Made by a program: the position numbers and the translations under genes. A model generated the notes under the pieces. The model was given only the letters and a program-made list of their open reading frames with translations. It ran no database searches and was not told the DNA's origin. Shown here piece after piece: positions 7,626 through 15,386 of a DNA stretch of 51,863 nucleotides. The DNA comes from Aeromonas caviae (lineage in GTDB: Bacteria; Pseudomonadota; Gammaproteobacteria; Enterobacterales; Aeromonadaceae), in assembly GCF_000819785.1 (NCBI RefSeq), contig NZ_CDBK01000110.1:49801-101663 (forward strand), in the 5' to 3' direction. The first letter of the stretch is position 1; each line of letters opens with the position of its first letter.

Positions 7626-8225
7626 TCAGGCAGGCAGCAGCCCCTTGGCGATCAGGTGCGCCCGGCACCGGGCCGGATCGGTGAAGATCAGCCCCCGCAG
7701 ACCGAGCGCCTCGGCCGCCGCCACGTTGGCCGGGCTGTCGTCGATAAAGAGGCACTCCCCAGCCTTGAGGTCGAACGACACCAGCAGATAGCGGTAGATG
7801 TCGGGCTCGGGTTTGAGCATCCGCACCCGGGCCGACACCACCTTGCCGCTGAAGAAGCGCCAGAAGGACTGATGCTGCTCCAGCCAGTCGATGCTGGCGT
7901 GCCCCATGTTGGAGAGGGCATAGAGGGGGTGGCCTGCACCGTGCAATTCTTCGATGAGCGCCACCATGGCGGGATCCGGCACAAGGGAGGACGGCACCGC
8001 CTGCAAGATGGCCAGATTCTCCGCCATCGACAGGCCGGTGCGCCCCTGCGCCTGACGAGCCATGGTGTGCAGAGAGAGGGTCCCCCTGTCCACCTCCAGC
8101 CAGTCCGGGTGGTTGAACAGCTGCTCCGCGATCGCTGTCGCCCCCTCGGGTCCGCGCACCCCACTCACTATGGCCACCGGATCCCAGCGCACCACCACCC
8201 TGCCCAGATCGAAGATCACCGCCAT
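7626..8225 (-). CDS. HAD-family phosphatase (YihX-like)
   Basis: A 199-residue haloacid-dehalogenase-fold protein. It begins AVIFDLGRVVVRWDP; the FDLGxV form, with Gly at the +2 position in place of the usual second Asp, is seen in YihX-type sugar phosphatases. The other HAD motifs are SNMGH (motif II), KPEPDIY (motif III) and FIDDSPANVAAAEALG (motif IV). A cap of helices lies between motifs I and II. It probably hydrolyses a small phosphorylated metabolite such as a hexose 1-phosphate. The start is set by the GAGGGGACG ribosome site; an 18-residue longer frame is less likely. Confidence 0.85.
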   Translation of the reverse strand: MAVIFDLGRVVVRWDPVAIVSGVRGPEGATAIAEQLFNHPDWLEVDRGTLSLHTMARQAQGRTGLSMAENLAILQAVPSSLVPDPAMVALIEELHGAGHPLYALSNMGHASIDWLEQHQSFWRFFSGKVVSARVRMLKPEPDIYRYLLVSFDLKAGECLFIDDSPANVAAAEALGLRGLIFTDPARCRAHLIAKGLLPA

Positions 8226-8354
8226 CGTCTCGTCCCCTCTATGTGTTGTTGCCACGGATGTGGTCACGGCGGTTGCCATAAACAGGGACTAGAACGACGC
8301 TCACTCTCCCCCGGCAACCCGAGCCACCACCCTGCCCCGTTCAACGCCCCCGGG

Positions 8355-8393
8355 CAAGTTTTACTTGCATCGCACCGCCAAATCCCTTAATGG
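8355..8393 (+). promoter_or_regulatory. Palindrome and possible promoter upstream of the phe leader
   Basis: A perfect inverted repeat, GCAAGT-TTT-ACTTGC (8355-8369), overlaps a possible -35 box TTGCAT (8366-8371), which stands 16 bases before a possible -10 box TTAATG (8388-8393). The leader peptide starts 27 bases further on. The palindrome is placed where a repressor would block polymerase. No known operator is recognised. Confidence 0.4.
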
Positions 8394-8420
8394 TTATGGC
8401 GTTACATTCAGGACACGCCC

Positions 8421-8468
8421 ATGAACACACCATTCTTCTTTGTTTTCTCGTTTACCCGGCCCACATGA
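8421..8468 (+). CDS. pheL: phe operon leader peptide
   Basis: A 15-codon open frame encoding MNTPFFFVFSFTRPT, with five phenylalanine codons in nine positions, ends 56 bases before a terminator hairpin and 120 bases before pheA. This is the classic arrangement for attenuation: when charged Phe-tRNA is scarce, ribosomes stall on the Phe codons and the downstream terminator does not form. E. coli pheL has a similar Phe-rich sequence. The peptide has no function beyond regulation. Confidence 0.92.
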   Translation: MNTPFFFVFSFTRPT

Positions 8469-8524
8469 GGGAAGGCCCGTCGTCACGTGAACCATTCGCG
8501 TAAACAGAAACCAAAGACGAATCG

Positions 8525-8550
8525 AGCCTCCCCAGCGGAGGCTTTTTTTT
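8525..8550 (+). terminator. Attenuator terminator of pheA
   Basis: A 7-bp stem AGCCTCC/GGAGGCT (8525-8531 with 8537-8543), a 5-base loop and a run of eight T (8543-8550) lie between the leader peptide and pheA. It is the attenuator that the Phe-codon stalling would control. Confidence 0.9.
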
Positions 8551-8588
8551 GCACCACACACCACAGAATCACTGGATAGGGAACCACC

Positions 8589-9761
8589 ATGGCAACGCTC
8601 GACGAGATCAGACACGACATCACCCAGTTGGATCAGGAGCTGCTCGCCCTGCTGGCCAAACGCAAGACCCTCAGCATCGAGGTCGCCCGCGCCAAGCAGG
8701 CCAATCCCCGTCCCATCCGCGACCACCAGCGCGAACAGGACTTGCTGGTCGCCCTGATCCAGAAAGGGCGCGCCCTCGGACTGGATGCCCAGTACATCAC
8801 CCGCATCTACCACACCATCATCGAAGACTCCGTGCTCTCCCAGCAGGCCTACCTGCAGAGCCTGCTCAACCCCCAGCAGCAGGAGCCCATGACCAGCGTT
8901 GCCTACCTGGGACCGCGCGGCTCCTACTCGAGCCTGGCCGCCCGCAAGTACCTGGCCCGCTACAAGGATCAGGTGATCGAGGTGAACTGCCAGAACTTCC
9001 GCGAGGTGCTGGACACCGTGGAGTCGGGCCGTGCCGCCTTCGGGGTGCTGCCCATCGAGAACACCAGCTCGGGATCCATCAACGAGGTGTACGACGTGAT
9101 GCAGCACACCACCCTCTCCATCGTGGGTGAGCTCACCTATCCCATCGAGCACTGCATCCTCACCGCCGTGCCCACCGAGATCGAACGCATCAAGACCTTC
9201 TACGCCCATCCCCAGGTGTTCCAGCAGTGCTCCCATTACCTCAGCAAGCTGGAAGGGGCGCGCCACGAGATCTGCGACTCCTCCTCCAGCGCCATGATGA
9301 AGGTCAAGGAGCTGGCAAGCCCGGAAGCGGCGGCCATCGGCAGCGCCGCAGGCGGCGAGCTCTACGGCCTGGACGTGCTGGCCGAGCAGCTCGCCAACCA
9401 GAAGGAGAACTACAGCCGCTTCATCGTGGTGGCGCGCAAGCCCATCGACGTGGCGCCCCAGATCCCGGCCAAGACCACCCTCATCATGTCCACCTCCCAG
9501 AAGCCGGGCTCCCTGGTGGAGGCGCTGCTGGTGCTGCGCAGCCACGAGATCAACATGACCAAGCTGGAATCCCGTCCGGTGCAGGGCAACCCCTGGGAGG
9601 AGATGTTCTACCTGGATGTCTCCGCCAACCTGCAGACCCCGGCCATGCAGGCCGCCCTGCTGGAGCTGACCAAGATCACCCGCTACATCAAGGTGCTGGG
9701 CTGCTACCCGAGCGAAGACGTCAAGCCGACCGCCGTGCCGCCCGTCTTGATGGGAAGCTGA
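8589..9761 (+). CDS. pheA: Bifunctional chorismate mutase / prephenate dehydratase (P-protein)
   Basis: A 390-residue enzyme for the two steps from chorismate to phenylpyruvate in phenylalanine biosynthesis. Residues 1-90 form an AroQ-type chorismate mutase (LDEIRHDITQLDQELLALLAKR). Residues 105-285 form prephenate dehydratase (VAYLGPRGSYSSLAARKY, ENTSSGSINEVYD). Residues 295-370 form an ACT domain with KPGSLVEAL and LESRP, the residues that bind phenylalanine for feedback inhibition. The start follows a GGGAACCACC ribosome site. Regulation is by the leader peptide and attenuator upstream. Normal length and single-gene operon. Confidence 0.97.
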   Translation: MATLDEIRHDITQLDQELLALLAKRKTLSIEVARAKQANPRPIRDHQREQDLLVALIQKGRALGLDAQYITRIYHTIIEDSVLSQQAYLQSLLNPQQQEPMTSVAYLGPRGSYSSLAARKYLARYKDQVIEVNCQNFREVLDTVESGRAAFGVLPIENTSSGSINEVYDVMQHTTLSIVGELTYPIEHCILTAVPTEIERIKTFYAHPQVFQQCSHYLSKLEGARHEICDSSSSAMMKVKELASPEAAAIGSAAGGELYGLDVLAEQLANQKENYSRFIVVARKPIDVAPQIPAKTTLIMSTSQKPGSLVEALLVLRSHEINMTKLESRPVQGNPWEEMFYLDVSANLQTPAMQAALLELTKITRYIKVLGCYPSEDVKPTAVPPVLMGS

Positions 9762-9787
9762 TGGGGAGCAGATCCCGCCCCTGCTAC

Positions 9788-9815
9788 ACAAAGGCGAGCC
9801 CCGGCTCGCCTTTGT
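9788..9815 (+). terminator. Terminator of pheA
   Basis: A 13-bp stem (9788-9800 with 9803-9815), rich in GC at its top with AAA/TTT at its base, lies 26 bases after the pheA stop. The AAAGGCGAGC core recurs in the terminator at 10311-10334. Confidence 0.85.
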
Positions 9816-10310
9816 GCTCTCTGCGCCCTCCCCGTGAGACGCGGCCCAGTCCCGCCCTTCCCTTCCGGCGTTAAACCGCCCTCCACCCCCTTCCTCGTGG
9901 ACCCGGGATCCTGGCGCGGCTGTCTTTCCACTCACCATCAGGCCATCTTCCTCCCGTTGCGGCCCCCTTTTGCCGCCTGCAGGGCCTTTCTATCGTTTGA
10001 CTTTATTTAACGACATGGTGATATCGTTAGATTTTCCTAAACAAAAAAGCCGCCATTCCGGCGTCCGGGCGCCTCTTGTTCTACTTCAGCCCCCTTTTTC
10101 CTCGCCACAGGCCGGATCCCGCCCGGCCCATCAACTCCGTTTCTCCTGCCGAAGATCAGCTCCCCCCCAAGACGCCATCCCCGTTTATCCTCCCAAGACG
10201 CTATACCGCCCACGCACCAACCCCGGTTACCCTCACCGCAGGCCCTATCCCGTCCAAGGCGCCAACTCCGGTTATCCCCCGCAGATCCGAGCCCCTTCCC
10301 GACCAAACAA
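9816..10310. other. Intergenic stretch without a credible gene
   Basis: Between the pheA and flgP terminators there is about 500 bp of C-rich sequence. Open frames here lack ribosome sites and family resemblance. Its only clear structure is the set of diverged ~44-bp repeats annotated separately. Confidence 0.6.
10131..10275 (-). repeat. Four diverged tandem repeats, period 42-45 bp
   Basis: On the minus strand a core resembling ATAACCGGAGTTGG recurs four times. The matching plus-strand cores lie at 10131-10144, 10175-10188, 10217-10230 and 10262-10275, spaced 44, 42 and 45 bp. The flanking bases of each unit are also similar. Read in one minus-strand frame they give an imperfect ~15-residue repeat (for example NRSWRLGRD, NRGWCVGG, KRGWRLGGE), but there is no convincing start or ribosome site, so coding is doubtful. 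Confidence 0.65.
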
Positions 10311-10334
10311 AAAGGCGAGCCTGCGCTCGCCTTT
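10311..10334 (-). terminator. Terminator of flgOP
   Basis: A perfect 10-bp stem AAAGGCGAGC/GCTCGCCTTT (10311-10320 with 10325-10334), a 4-base loop and further T residues on the minus strand lie about 50 bases beyond the flgP stop. Confidence 0.88.
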
Positions 10335-10385
10335 GTCTGTGCCGTGATGATCGCCGGGCTCATGCCGGCGCCCCCCGGACCCGCC

Positions 10386-10811
10386 CTAGAACTGGCCCGC
10401 CATCAGCTGGTTCAGGTGATAGAGGTTGCGGGTATCGAGCTCCAGCTCGGTGGCATAGGTGTTGCCACGGGGATAGGTCGCCACCACCCGGGCACCGCGC
10501 ACCATGCCCGCCACCGACACATCCAGGGAGTTGGAGGTCTGTGTCAGGTCCTTGTAGCTGCTCTGGCCGCGCACCTGCTGGCCGTTGAGCTGCTCCGCCA
10601 GCTCCCGGTAGGCGTCCATCTTGGAGGCGCGGATCGCCTGCAACATCTTCTCGGACTGGGAGGGACCGGGCTGGATGTCGATCACCGCATACCCCACCGC
10701 CTTGAGCACCGGGAAGTCATCGGGCTTCTCGCCCACGTCATAGTTCACCACCCGGTTGCCACTGCACGCCGTCAGCAACATGGCCATCAGGCAACCCAAC
10801 AAGATTTTCAT
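10386..10811 (-). CDS. flgP: Flagellar assembly lipoprotein FlgP
   Basis: A 141-residue LPP20-family lipoprotein. MKILLGCLMAMLLTACSGN has a lipobox with Cys16. The body (VGYAVIDIQPGPSQSEKMLQAIRASKMDAYRELAEQLNGQQV) is typical of FlgP. In Vibrio, FlgP is an outer-membrane component of the extra disk around the polar flagellar motor and is needed for motility and attachment. It lies 88 bases downstream of flgO on the same strand and is presumably co-transcribed. Confidence 0.9.
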   Translation of the reverse strand: MKILLGCLMAMLLTACSGNRVVNYDVGEKPDDFPVLKAVGYAVIDIQPGPSQSEKMLQAIRASKMDAYRELAEQLNGQQVRGQSSYKDLTQTSNSLDVSVAGMVRGARVVATYPRGNTYATELELDTRNLYHLNQLMAGQF

Positions 10812-10899
10812 CGCTGTTTCCCCGCTTTCCTGTTCACCATACACGATGTTTCACGGCTCAATGTCAGCCAGCCCGCTTCACGCTTCATGACGCGCCACC

Positions 10900-11520
10900 T
10901 CAAGGGGTCAGGTTGACCAGATGACCGGACGGGCTCTGGCCCCCCCGCATCAGGTAACCGCGATTGATGGAGGCCCGGCCAAAGGAGTTGCTGGCACCGG
11001 ACAAATATTGTTTCGGGATCAGGCTCTGGGCCGTGGTCTCCACCATCTTGGTGCGTAGATCGATGATGCGGGCGTTGACTAGGATCCCCTGCTGATTGCG
11101 GCTGAAGGTGCCGGTCAGGATGCGGGAGATGGGCAGCCGGGACGAGAGATCCTTGTAGTTGCGGCTCATCACGAAGTCCCCCTGCGGGGTCACCTGGATG
11201 TTGCCCGTGGTCTTGAAATCCACCACCACCTCACCGCGCCGGTTCAGCTCGTAGATGAAGCTCTCCTCGATCTGCTGCCCCATCCAGTTGGTGTCCTTCA
11301 GGGTGTCGAGATCGACAAAGGAGGCGACCGCAATGGGCTCGGTCAGGGTCGTGAGAGACTTGCGCTCCATCAGCTGATCCGTCATGCGGGCCACCAGCCA
11401 GTTGAGCTCCATCCCCTTCGCCGCCTGGCGAGGGTCTCCCAGCTCCCGATTGATGGGGTCGGCCGACCCGCAACCGACCAATGCCAGCGCCACCGCCAGC
11501 ACCGTGATAACTCTCTTCAT
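10900..11520 (-). CDS. flgO: Flagellar outer-membrane protein FlgO
   Basis: A 206-residue lipoprotein with lipobox LALVGCGS (Cys17) and the FlgO domain (ELNWLVARMTDQLMERKSL, IAVASFVDLDTLKDTNWMGQ, ISRILTGTFSRNQQGILVNARIID). The domain resembles TolB-type N-terminal folds. It acts with FlgP and FlgT in the outer-membrane part of sheathed or polar flagella. The start is fixed by the signal peptide; longer frames extend into the divergent promoter region. A sigma-28-like promoter lies just upstream. Confidence 0.92.
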   Translation of the reverse strand: MKRVITVLAVALALVGCGSADPINRELGDPRQAAKGMELNWLVARMTDQLMERKSLTTLTEPIAVASFVDLDTLKDTNWMGQQIEESFIYELNRRGEVVVDFKTTGNIQVTPQGDFVMSRNYKDLSSRLPISRILTGTFSRNQQGILVNARIIDLRTKMVETTAQSLIPKQYLSGASNSFGRASINRGYLMRGGQSPSGHLVNLTP

Positions 11521-11551
11521 GGATACCTTTCCTGTATCTGCACCTGACCTG

Positions 11552-11578
11552 TTATCGGTCGCAACCGCCAACACTTGA
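11552..11578 (-). promoter_or_regulatory. Sigma-28 (FliA)-type promoter for flgOP
   Basis: On the minus strand TCAA, 15 bases, then ACCGATAA matches the flagellar sigma-28 consensus TAAA-N15-GCCGATAA at 10 of 12 positions with the exact spacing. It ends 31 bases before the flgO start. Confidence 0.7.
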
Positions 11579-11671
11579 GGCGGGAATGCGCGCAGGATCC
11601 TCGATGATCCCCGGGCAAAGGCGTGTACTGTGCCACCGGAGCCCGCCGTACGGGCTCCGGCCAGGGAAGAA

Positions 11672-11685
11672 GGCATGGTTCTTGC
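11672..11685 (+). promoter_or_regulatory. Sigma-54-type promoter for flgT
   Basis: GGCATGGTTCTTGC has the invariant GG-N10-GC spacing of sigma-54 promoters and agrees with TGGCAC-N5-TTGC at most positions. It lies 100 bases before the flgT ATG. The polar-flagellar hierarchy of Vibrio and Aeromonas uses sigma-54 with FlrA/FlrC, which fits. Confidence 0.65.
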
Positions 11686-11785
11686 TTTTATTTGGTCACC
11701 CGCTCCGGTCCAGACCGGATCTGTGTCCAGGATCCCTGACCCGCCCCACCGGCGGCAGCGGGGTCGCCCACTCAAGGTGTTTGTT

Positions 11786-12937
11786 ATGAAAGTTTCGCTG
11801 CTGTTCACCCTGCTGCTGGCCAGCCTGTCGGCCAGGGCCGAACCTATCGAGGCCCAGGGCAGTGCCGCCATTCTGGGGGGCGACGAGGTCTACGCCCGCG
11901 AGCAGGCGACCCGGGATGCCCTGCGCCAGGCGCTGCTGGCCAGCGGTGCCTCCGTCTCCAGCATCCAGCGCCTGGAAAACGGCAGCCTGCGCTCCGAGCA
12001 GATCCAGATCCGCTCCGGCGGTGACATCCGTCAGTACCGCCTCAAGCGCGAAGAGGTGCGCAACGGCCGCATGTACATCACCCTCGTGGCCGACATCCAG
12101 GCGGAGCGGCAGATCTGCCAGACCCAGCACTACGCCAAGGATTTGACGCTGGTGCGCCTGCGCATGCGCTACCCGGACCAGGCGAGCACCGGTGCCCTGG
12201 ACGACATGCCGGCGGATCTCTCCCGCCGGCTGTTTGAAACCCTGGCGACGACGCCCCAGGTGGTCGCTCGCCAGTGGCTGGACGAAAACCTGCGCATCGA
12301 TCCTCTCCATCTGCAACAGGGGGATCGCAGCGCCCTCGAGGAGATCAAGGCCCTGAGCCTACGCACCGACAGCCAGTATCTGGTGCTCGGCAGCATCGAC
12401 GACCTCTCCCTCGAGCCCCAGGGCAACGCCCTCACCAGCTGGTATGAGGATCCTGTGCGCAACTTCTCCATGCAGCTCTACCTGTTCGACGGCATCAACG
12501 GCAGCCTGCTCGGCCGCAAGGAGTACAAGGGCCGCGCCAACTGGACCTTCTCCAAGCGGGAGCAGGTGGGCAGCAGCGGTGGCCAGTTCTGGCAGTCGAG
12601 CTTTGGCCAGGAGGTGGGCTACCAGTTGAAGGAGGCGGCCCAGGACATTGCCGCCGAACTCGCCTGTGCCCCCGTCACCGCCCGGATCGTGGCCCAGCAC
12701 GAGCGCGGCCCCCACATCAACCTGGGCCGCCGCAACGGGGTCAAGCTCGGGGACCAGTTCCGGGTCCAGCACAGCGCCGACTTCGTCGACCCCTATGGCA
12801 AGTCCAGGGTGATGCGCAACCCCGCAGACGGTCTGTTCGAGGTGGTGCAGGTGTTTGAGGATGGCGCCATCATCAGCAGTCAGAACAAATATTCGCCGTT
12901 CAATGTCCAAATCGGTGACCTGGCCGTATTGGAATAG
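11786..12937 (+). CDS. flgT: Flagellar H-ring protein FlgT
   Basis: A 383-residue periplasmic protein with a signal peptide (MKVSLLFTLLLASLSARA). The N-terminal part (GSAAILGGDEVYAREQATRDALRQALLASGASV) matches FlgT_N, the middle (TDSQYLVLGSIDDLSL) FlgT_M, and the end (RIVAQHERGPHINLGRRNGVKLGDQF) FlgT_C. In Vibrio, FlgT forms the H ring that anchors the basal body and helps MotX/MotY join sodium-driven motors. The ATG at the signal peptide is chosen over a longer frame reaching back to 11630. It is divergent from flgOP. Confidence 0.94.
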   Translation: MKVSLLFTLLLASLSARAEPIEAQGSAAILGGDEVYAREQATRDALRQALLASGASVSSIQRLENGSLRSEQIQIRSGGDIRQYRLKREEVRNGRMYITLVADIQAERQICQTQHYAKDLTLVRLRMRYPDQASTGALDDMPADLSRRLFETLATTPQVVARQWLDENLRIDPLHLQQGDRSALEEIKALSLRTDSQYLVLGSIDDLSLEPQGNALTSWYEDPVRNFSMQLYLFDGINGSLLGRKEYKGRANWTFSKREQVGSSGGQFWQSSFGQEVGYQLKEAAQDIAAELACAPVTARIVAQHERGPHINLGRRNGVKLGDQFRVQHSADFVDPYGKSRVMRNPADGLFEVVQVFEDGAIISSQNKYSPFNVQIGDLAVLE

Positions 12938-12947
12938 GAATCAAGGG

Positions 12948-12975
12948 TTTAAAAGCACAATGCTTCTTGTATAAT
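12948..12975 (+). promoter_or_regulatory. Promoter of tRNA-Arg
   Basis: TATAAT at 12970-12975 is a perfect -10 box, 12 bases before the tRNA. TTTAAA at 12948-12953 is a plausible -35 with a 16-base spacer. Confidence 0.7.
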
Positions 12976-12987
12976 GCCCGCCACAAG

Positions 12988-13064
12988 GTTCCCGTAGCTC
13001 AGCAGGATAGAGCGGTCCCCTCCTAAGGGACAGGCCACTGGTTCGACTCCAGTCGGGAACACCA
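12988..13064 (+). tRNA. tRNA-Arg (anticodon CCT)
   Basis: A 77-base cloverleaf. The acceptor GTTCCCG pairs with CGGGAAC, the D arm is TAGCTCAGCAGGATAGAGC-like, the anticodon stem GTCCC/GGGAC encloses CTCCTAA with anticodon CCT, and the T arm has GGTTCGACTCC. The 3' CCA is encoded. It reads AGG codons. Confidence 0.96.
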
Positions 13065-13071
13065 TACACAG

Positions 13072-13106
13072 CAAGGGGCTGGCATCGTCATGATGCCAGC
13101 CCCTTG
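13072..13106 (+). terminator. Hairpin downstream of tRNA-Arg
   Basis: A perfect 15-bp stem (13072-13086 with 13092-13106) with a 5-base loop starts 8 bases after the tRNA. The following T tract is short (GTTTC), but the stem is very strong. Confidence 0.75.
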
Positions 13107-13326
13107 TGCGTTTCTGCGCCATTTCCCCTGCATCCATGGCGGCCAGGTCCCGCCCCCCCCTCTTCAATGTCTCACTGCCACCAACAACCCCGCGAGCCCC
13201 ACCAAAGATGATCCCGGCCATCCCCCTGTAGTTGCCACTCCCGGTGGCGGCACACCGTCATCTACCCTTGAAGGGCGCCGTCCGGCAGGACGGCCCTCCA
13301 TTCGCCGAGACACAGAGAAGGACATC

Positions 13327-14151
13327 ATGGGCAGCAAACGAAAATCCAGAACGGAAGAACCGGTCGTGGCCGAGGCGCAAAAGCCCCTTGGCAACAAGGC
13401 ATACGAAAAGGCGCTGCGCCTCTTGCACGTGGAGCTGGTCAGGCTGCAGCAGTGGGTGGTGCACAAGGGGCTCAAGGTCTGCATCGTCTTCGAGGGGCGT
13501 GACGGGGCCGGCAAGGGGGGCACCATCAAGGCGATCACCGAGCGGGTCAGCCCCCGGGTCTTTCGGGTCGTCGCACTGCCTGCCCCCACGGAGCGGGAGA
13601 AGAGCCAGCTCTACTTCCAGCGCTACATCCCCCATCTGCCAGCGGCGGGGGAGATCGTCATCTTCGATCGCAGCTGGTACAACCGGGCCGGGGTGGAGCG
13701 CATCATGGGTTTTTGCAGCGAGGAGGCGAGCGACAAATTCCTGGCTGGCACCCCCATGGTGGAAAAAGCCCTGGTGGACTCTGGCATCATTCTGCTGAAG
13801 TACTGGCTGGAGGTGACCCCACAAGAGCAGGAGCGGCGGCTGCGGGATCGCATCGACGATGGCCGCAAGATCTGGAAGCTCTCCCCCATGGACATCAAGT
13901 CCTTCGATCGCTGGGATGACTACACCCGGGCGCGGGATGCCATGTTCATCGCCACCGACACCGCCTGGGCCCCCTGGTTCGTGGCCCACTCCGAGGACAA
14001 GAAACGGGTGCGCCTCAACATCATCTCCCACCTGCTGGCGCACATCCCCTACGAGGCGCTGCCAGCCGAGCCGGTGAAGTTGCCCAAGCGCAAGATAGGC
14101 AAAGTCAAACCATCGGATCACCCGCTTCGCATCGTGCCAGCCCTCTTCTAG
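13327..14151 (+). CDS. ppk2: Polyphosphate kinase 2 (class I)
   Basis: A 274-residue PPK2, a thymidylate-kinase-like P-loop enzyme that transfers phosphate between polyphosphate and nucleoside diphosphates, generally ADP or GDP. Walker A is FEGRDGAGKGGTIK (about 56-69) and Walker B is VIFDRSWYNRAGVER (about 115-129). A lid module follows with Arg-rich EQERRLRDRIDD and KLSPMDIKSFDRWDDYTRARD. The start follows AGAAGGACATC. It is monocistronic, between the tRNA-Arg hairpin and its own terminator. Confidence 0.95.
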   Translation: MGSKRKSRTEEPVVAEAQKPLGNKAYEKALRLLHVELVRLQQWVVHKGLKVCIVFEGRDGAGKGGTIKAITERVSPRVFRVVALPAPTEREKSQLYFQRYIPHLPAAGEIVIFDRSWYNRAGVERIMGFCSEEASDKFLAGTPMVEKALVDSGIILLKYWLEVTPQEQERRLRDRIDDGRKIWKLSPMDIKSFDRWDDYTRARDAMFIATDTAWAPWFVAHSEDKKRVRLNIISHLLAHIPYEALPAEPVKLPKRKIGKVKPSDHPLRIVPALF

Positions 14152-14155
14152 CCAG

Positions 14156-14184
14156 AGGGGGGTGAGCCCTGGCTCACCCCCTTT
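14156..14184 (+). terminator. Terminator of ppk2
   Basis: An inverted repeat with GGGTGAGCC and GGCTCACCC arms (14158-14168 with 14171-14181) begins within 10 bases of the ppk2 stop and ends in TTT. Confidence 0.8.
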
Positions 14185-14311
14185 CCCTTCCAGCCTCAAG
14201 GGGCAACCGGCGCTGCCGGTATCATCCAATGGCTTGTTGTTGCTCACGTTTTCCCGTTTGCCTCCCCTATACTTCAGCGACATTCAGGTCTGGCCGAGCG
14301 AGGAGGCCCCC

Positions 14312-15370
14312 ATGTTGCGACTGTTTGCCCTGCTGCTTGTCTGCCTGGTGCTCCCGGTGCGGGCACTGACCCTGACCCCGGTGGCGGGGGAGCTACGCCA
14401 CCCCTGGGGGCTCGCCTTCCTGCCGGATGGCGGCTACCTCGTCAGCGAGCGCCCTGGGCGTCTGCTGCGCATCGATGCGGGTGGCAACCGCCATGTGGTC
14501 TCCGGCCTGCCGCCCCTCGCCGCCACGGGTCAGGGGGGCCTGCTCGATCTCGCCCTGGACGGCGATGGCTGGCTCTATCTCAGCTACAGCGAGCCGGGGG
14601 ACGGGGGGGCTGGCACCGCCGTGGCCCGGGCCCGGCTGCAAAAAGAGGCCCTCGTCGACTGGCAACTGCTGTTTCGCCAAGAGCCCAAGGTGGTCGGCGG
14701 CGCCCATTTCGGCTCCCGCCTGGTGCTGACGGATGACCACCTCTTCATCACCCTGGGGGATCGCTACAGCGAGCGGGAGCGGGCCCAGACGCTGGACAAC
14801 CACCTCGGCAAGACGGTGCGCCTGCACAAGGATGGCCGGGTCCCCGCCGACAACCCCTTCGTCAAGACGCCGGGGGCCCTGCCGGAGATCTGGAGCCTGG
14901 GTCATCGCAACATGCAGGGGGCCGCCCTGCGTCCGGGCAGCCAGCAGTTCTGGGCTCACGAGCACGGCCCCCAGGGCGGGGACGAGGTGAACCTCATCCT
15001 GCCAGGCCACAACTACGGCTGGCCCAGAGTGACCTTTGGCGAGGAGTACGGGGGCGGCAAGATTGGCGTGGGCCAGAGCGCGCCGGGCATGACGGCACCG
15101 CGCTGGATCTGGGTGCCCTCCATCGCACCCTCGGGCATGGCCTTTTATCAGGGGAACCTGTTCAGGGAGTGGCAGGGGGATCTGTTCGTCGGCGCCCTGC
15201 GCGGTCAGGCCTTGTTGCGCCTGCACCTCGACGGAGACAAGATAGTGTCGGCAGAGCGGCTGCTGACCGATCTGGGGGAGCGGATCCGTACCGTCAAGGA
15301 GGGCCCCGACGGCGCCCTCTACCTGTTGACGGATTCAGGCCAGGGGCGCCTGCTCAAACTGACCCCATAG
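14312..15370 (+). CDS. PQQ-dependent sugar dehydrogenase-like protein (YliI/Asd type)
   Basis: A 352-residue secreted beta-propeller. The signal peptide is MLRLFALLLVCLVLPVRA. The soluble glucose/aldose dehydrogenase signature is clear: LRHPWGLAFLPDGGYLVSERPGRLLRI, GQGGLLDLAL, GSRLVLTDDHLFITLGDR, LGKTVRLHKDGRVP, WSLGHRNMQGAA, HEHGPQGGDEVN and NYGWPRVTFGEEY. E. coli YliI oxidises aldoses with PQQ, although that cell makes no PQQ itself. AGGAGG five bases before the ATG fixes the start. It is followed at 16 bases by a small lipoprotein gene. Confidence 0.9.
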   Translation: MLRLFALLLVCLVLPVRALTLTPVAGELRHPWGLAFLPDGGYLVSERPGRLLRIDAGGNRHVVSGLPPLAATGQGGLLDLALDGDGWLYLSYSEPGDGGAGTAVARARLQKEALVDWQLLFRQEPKVVGGAHFGSRLVLTDDHLFITLGDRYSERERAQTLDNHLGKTVRLHKDGRVPADNPFVKTPGALPEIWSLGHRNMQGAALRPGSQQFWAHEHGPQGGDEVNLILPGHNYGWPRVTFGEEYGGGKIGVGQSAPGMTAPRWIWVPSIAPSGMAFYQGNLFREWQGDLFVGALRGQALLRLHLDGDKIVSAERLLTDLGERIRTVKEGPDGALYLLTDSGQGRLLKLTP

Positions 15371-15386
15371 CATGAAAGGAGCAAGG

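Noticed and set aside
8394..9938. A 514-residue minus-strand frame opposite pheA
   Set aside because: It is a shadow of the high-GC pheA coding strand; composition is His/Gly/Leu-rich with no family match.
10037..10363. A 108-residue minus-strand frame across the repeats between pheA and flgP
   Set aside because: Its start lies within the flgP terminator/3' region and there is no ribosome site; the repeats are reported as DNA repeats instead.
12949..13221. Minus-strand 90-residue open frame over tRNA-Arg
   Set aside because: It is antisense to the tRNA and gives the FPTGVEPVACPLGGD-type peptide often wrongly annotated across tRNA genes.
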